A stretch of DNA of 7,872 nt from an uncultured Bacteroidota bacterium (GTDB lineage: Bacteria; Bacteroidota; Bacteroidia; Chitinophagales; Saprospiraceae), in contig CALGAA010000242.1 of the NCBI GenBank assembly GCA_937952445.1, forward strand, positions 1 through 7,872, given 5' to 3'. Shown here in pieces: positions 7,083-7,872 of this stretch (position 1 is its first letter; the number at the start of each line of letters is the position of its first letter). Position numbers and translations under genes: made by a program. Under the pieces are notes generated by a model that did not search any database, was not told where the DNA came from, and was given only the letters and a program-made list of their open reading frames with translations.

Positions 7083-7120
7083 CGGAGAAATGCCCAGAGG
7101 TTCAGTGAACTGTTTCTCCG
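7083..7120 (+). repeat. 8-bp inverted repeat in the AraC gene leader
   Basis: Arms cggagaaa (7083-7090) and tttctccg (7113-7120) are perfect complements separated by 22 bases. The spacer holds an odd palindrome, gttcagtgaac (7100-7110). It starts 10 bases after the stop of the tiny lipoprotein frame and ends 25 bases before the AraC-type ATG. No run of T follows, so it is not a standard intrinsic terminator. It could be a transcript hairpin, a dimeric regulator site (for example autoregulation), or the end of a lost gene. Confidence 0.45.
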
Positions 7121-7145
7121 CACACGATTTTATCAGAAAATCCCA

Positions 7146-7872
7146 ATGATTAGACCTGAAACATATTTACCTCCTCTTGAATTACGAAGATACATTGTCG
7201 AATATGGGGTGATCCAAACGGGTATAAAGGATAAGGAACCTTTTTTTTATCCCCCGACGGGATTAAGCGGATTTTTATTTCAAACTAGCAAAAACAAGAG
7301 TGAATTCAATGTCCGGATCCAGGGACATGAAATAAAAGTGCAAGAACCTGTGGCTATTGGGCAGGTTACTTTGCCTGTTTCAGGTGAAATTATCGGGGAT
7401 GTTAAATTCCTGCTCGTTTTTTTTCATCCGTTGGGTATGTACGAATTGTTTGGCGTAAACATGGCTCCTTTGACCAATTCAGCAATTCTTCTATCCAATT
7501 TAATTCAAGACGATCCCTACAACACATTGATCGACCAATTGTATTCCAATCAAAGGACTCAACATCAGATCAATGCCTTAAATACCTTTTTTCGCACCCG
7601 GATTCCAGAGGATTATTTCCCGGTTAAACTGGAGCGAGTACTTGACTTTGTCCATGAACAAAAAGGAAACGTATCTATTCCGGATCTGGAACAAATAGGT
7701 TTTTACCACCGAAAAACCCTCGAACGGCATTTTCGTAAGATGGTTGGATTGGCTCCCAAAGAGTACGCCAGGATTTATCAGTTCAAAAGCCTGATTCAAC
7801 TGATCCAAAGCAGTAATAACATGACCTGGTCGCAGTTGGCCGTGGAAGCTGGGTATTACGATCTTTCCCATT
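7146..7872 (+). CDS. AraC-family transcriptional regulator (partial, C-terminus missing)
   Basis: An ATG at 7146 opens 242 codons without a stop to the right edge. The first ~160 residues (beginning 'MIRPETYLPPLELRRYI', with 'FFYPPTGLSGFLF' at 33-45 and 'HPLGMYELFGV' at 94-104) resemble the DUF6597-like sensor region common in Bacteroidota AraC proteins. The C-terminal part is the AraC DNA-binding domain: first helix-turn-helix about 176-197 ('GFYHRKTLERHFRKMVGLAP' spans its recognition helix), linker 'KEYARIYQFKSLIQLI', and second helix-turn-helix starting at about 227 ('TWSQLAVEAGYYDLSH'), where the window ends. Only roughly 15-30 residues are likely missing. No transmembrane or receiver domain is visible, so it is a cytoplasmic one-component regulator; the ligand is unknown. 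No Shine-Dalgarno sequence precedes the ATG. The divergent serine hydrolase is one plausible target. Confidence 0.9.
   Translation, partial: MIRPETYLPPLELRRYIVEYGVIQTGIKDKEPFFYPPTGLSGFLFQTSKNKSEFNVRIQGHEIKVQEPVAIGQVTLPVSGEIIGDVKFLLVFFHPLGMYELFGVNMAPLTNSAILLSNLIQDDPYNTLIDQLYSNQRTQHQINALNTFFRTRIPEDYFPVKLERVLDFVHEQKGNVSIPDLEQIGFYHRKTLERHFRKMVGLAPKEYARIYQFKSLIQLIQSSNNMTWSQLAVEAGYYDLSH

Larger units (their letters stand above)
6747..7145. other. Divergent intergenic region between hydrolase and AraC-type gene
   Basis: About 400 bases of mostly AT-rich DNA separate the two divergent genes and should contain both promoters. Besides the tiny lipoprotein-like frame and the long inverted repeat annotated separately, I see nothing certain. 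The plus strand has TTAATTTG near 6890-6900, one base off TAnnTTTG. No AraC-type paired direct repeats are obvious by eye. The plus strand in the frame of the AraC gene is open upstream to 7044, but its codons do not look like protein. Confidence 0.5.

Noticed and set aside
7578..7871. Minus-strand open frame of 97 codons opposite the AraC gene
   Set aside because: It is antisense to the well-supported AraC DNA-binding domain and has no recognisable protein features.
1..7872. Possibility of a new defence island or biosynthetic system in the window
   Set aside because: All large genes fall in common, unrelated families; no nuclease, reverse transcriptase, helicase, toxin-antitoxin pair or synthase cluster is visible on either strand.

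Overview
This window looks like chromosomal DNA from a member of the Bacteroidota, probably an environmental Cytophagia- or Saprospiria-like bacterium. The case rests on sequence style. Secreted-protein leaders end in the 'YSQ' type typical of the phylum. Most starts lack a clear Shine-Dalgarno sequence. One upstream region carries a good TAnnTTTG -7 element. I cannot name a genus.

Layout, left to right. A truncated RibD/DHFR-family reductase runs leftward off the left edge (1-469). A 623-base stretch without a convincing gene follows (470-1092). Its middle (717-894) holds repeated and inverted copies of a GTGCCGTAGGTACG-like word, and looks like a dispersed non-coding repeat or its remains. 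Next, on the minus strand, come a Tll0287-like (DUF3365) haem-c lipoprotein (1093-1653), a probable gene fragment (1790-2014), a full-length P2-type Ca2+-transporting ATPase (2054-4735), a GNAT acetyltransferase resembling the AAC(3)-I group (4907-5374) and a secreted SxxK serine hydrolase of the class C beta-lactamase/family VIII esterase type (5451-6746). Divergent from these, on the plus strand, are a minimal lipoprotein-like ORF (6989-7072), a long inverted repeat (7083-7120) and an AraC-family regulator cut off by the right edge (7146-7872).

The genes do not form an obvious pathway. The hydrolase, acetyltransferase and ATPase are co-directional with gaps of 76 and 171 bases, so co-transcription is possible but not shown. 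The AraC gene faces away from the hydrolase across about 400 bases, which makes the hydrolase one candidate target. I found no CRISPR array, tRNA, rRNA, intact insertion sequence, prophage or defence system. The features most worth a second look are the repeat island at 717-894, and the tiny lipoprotein ORF with its inverted repeat in front of the AraC gene.
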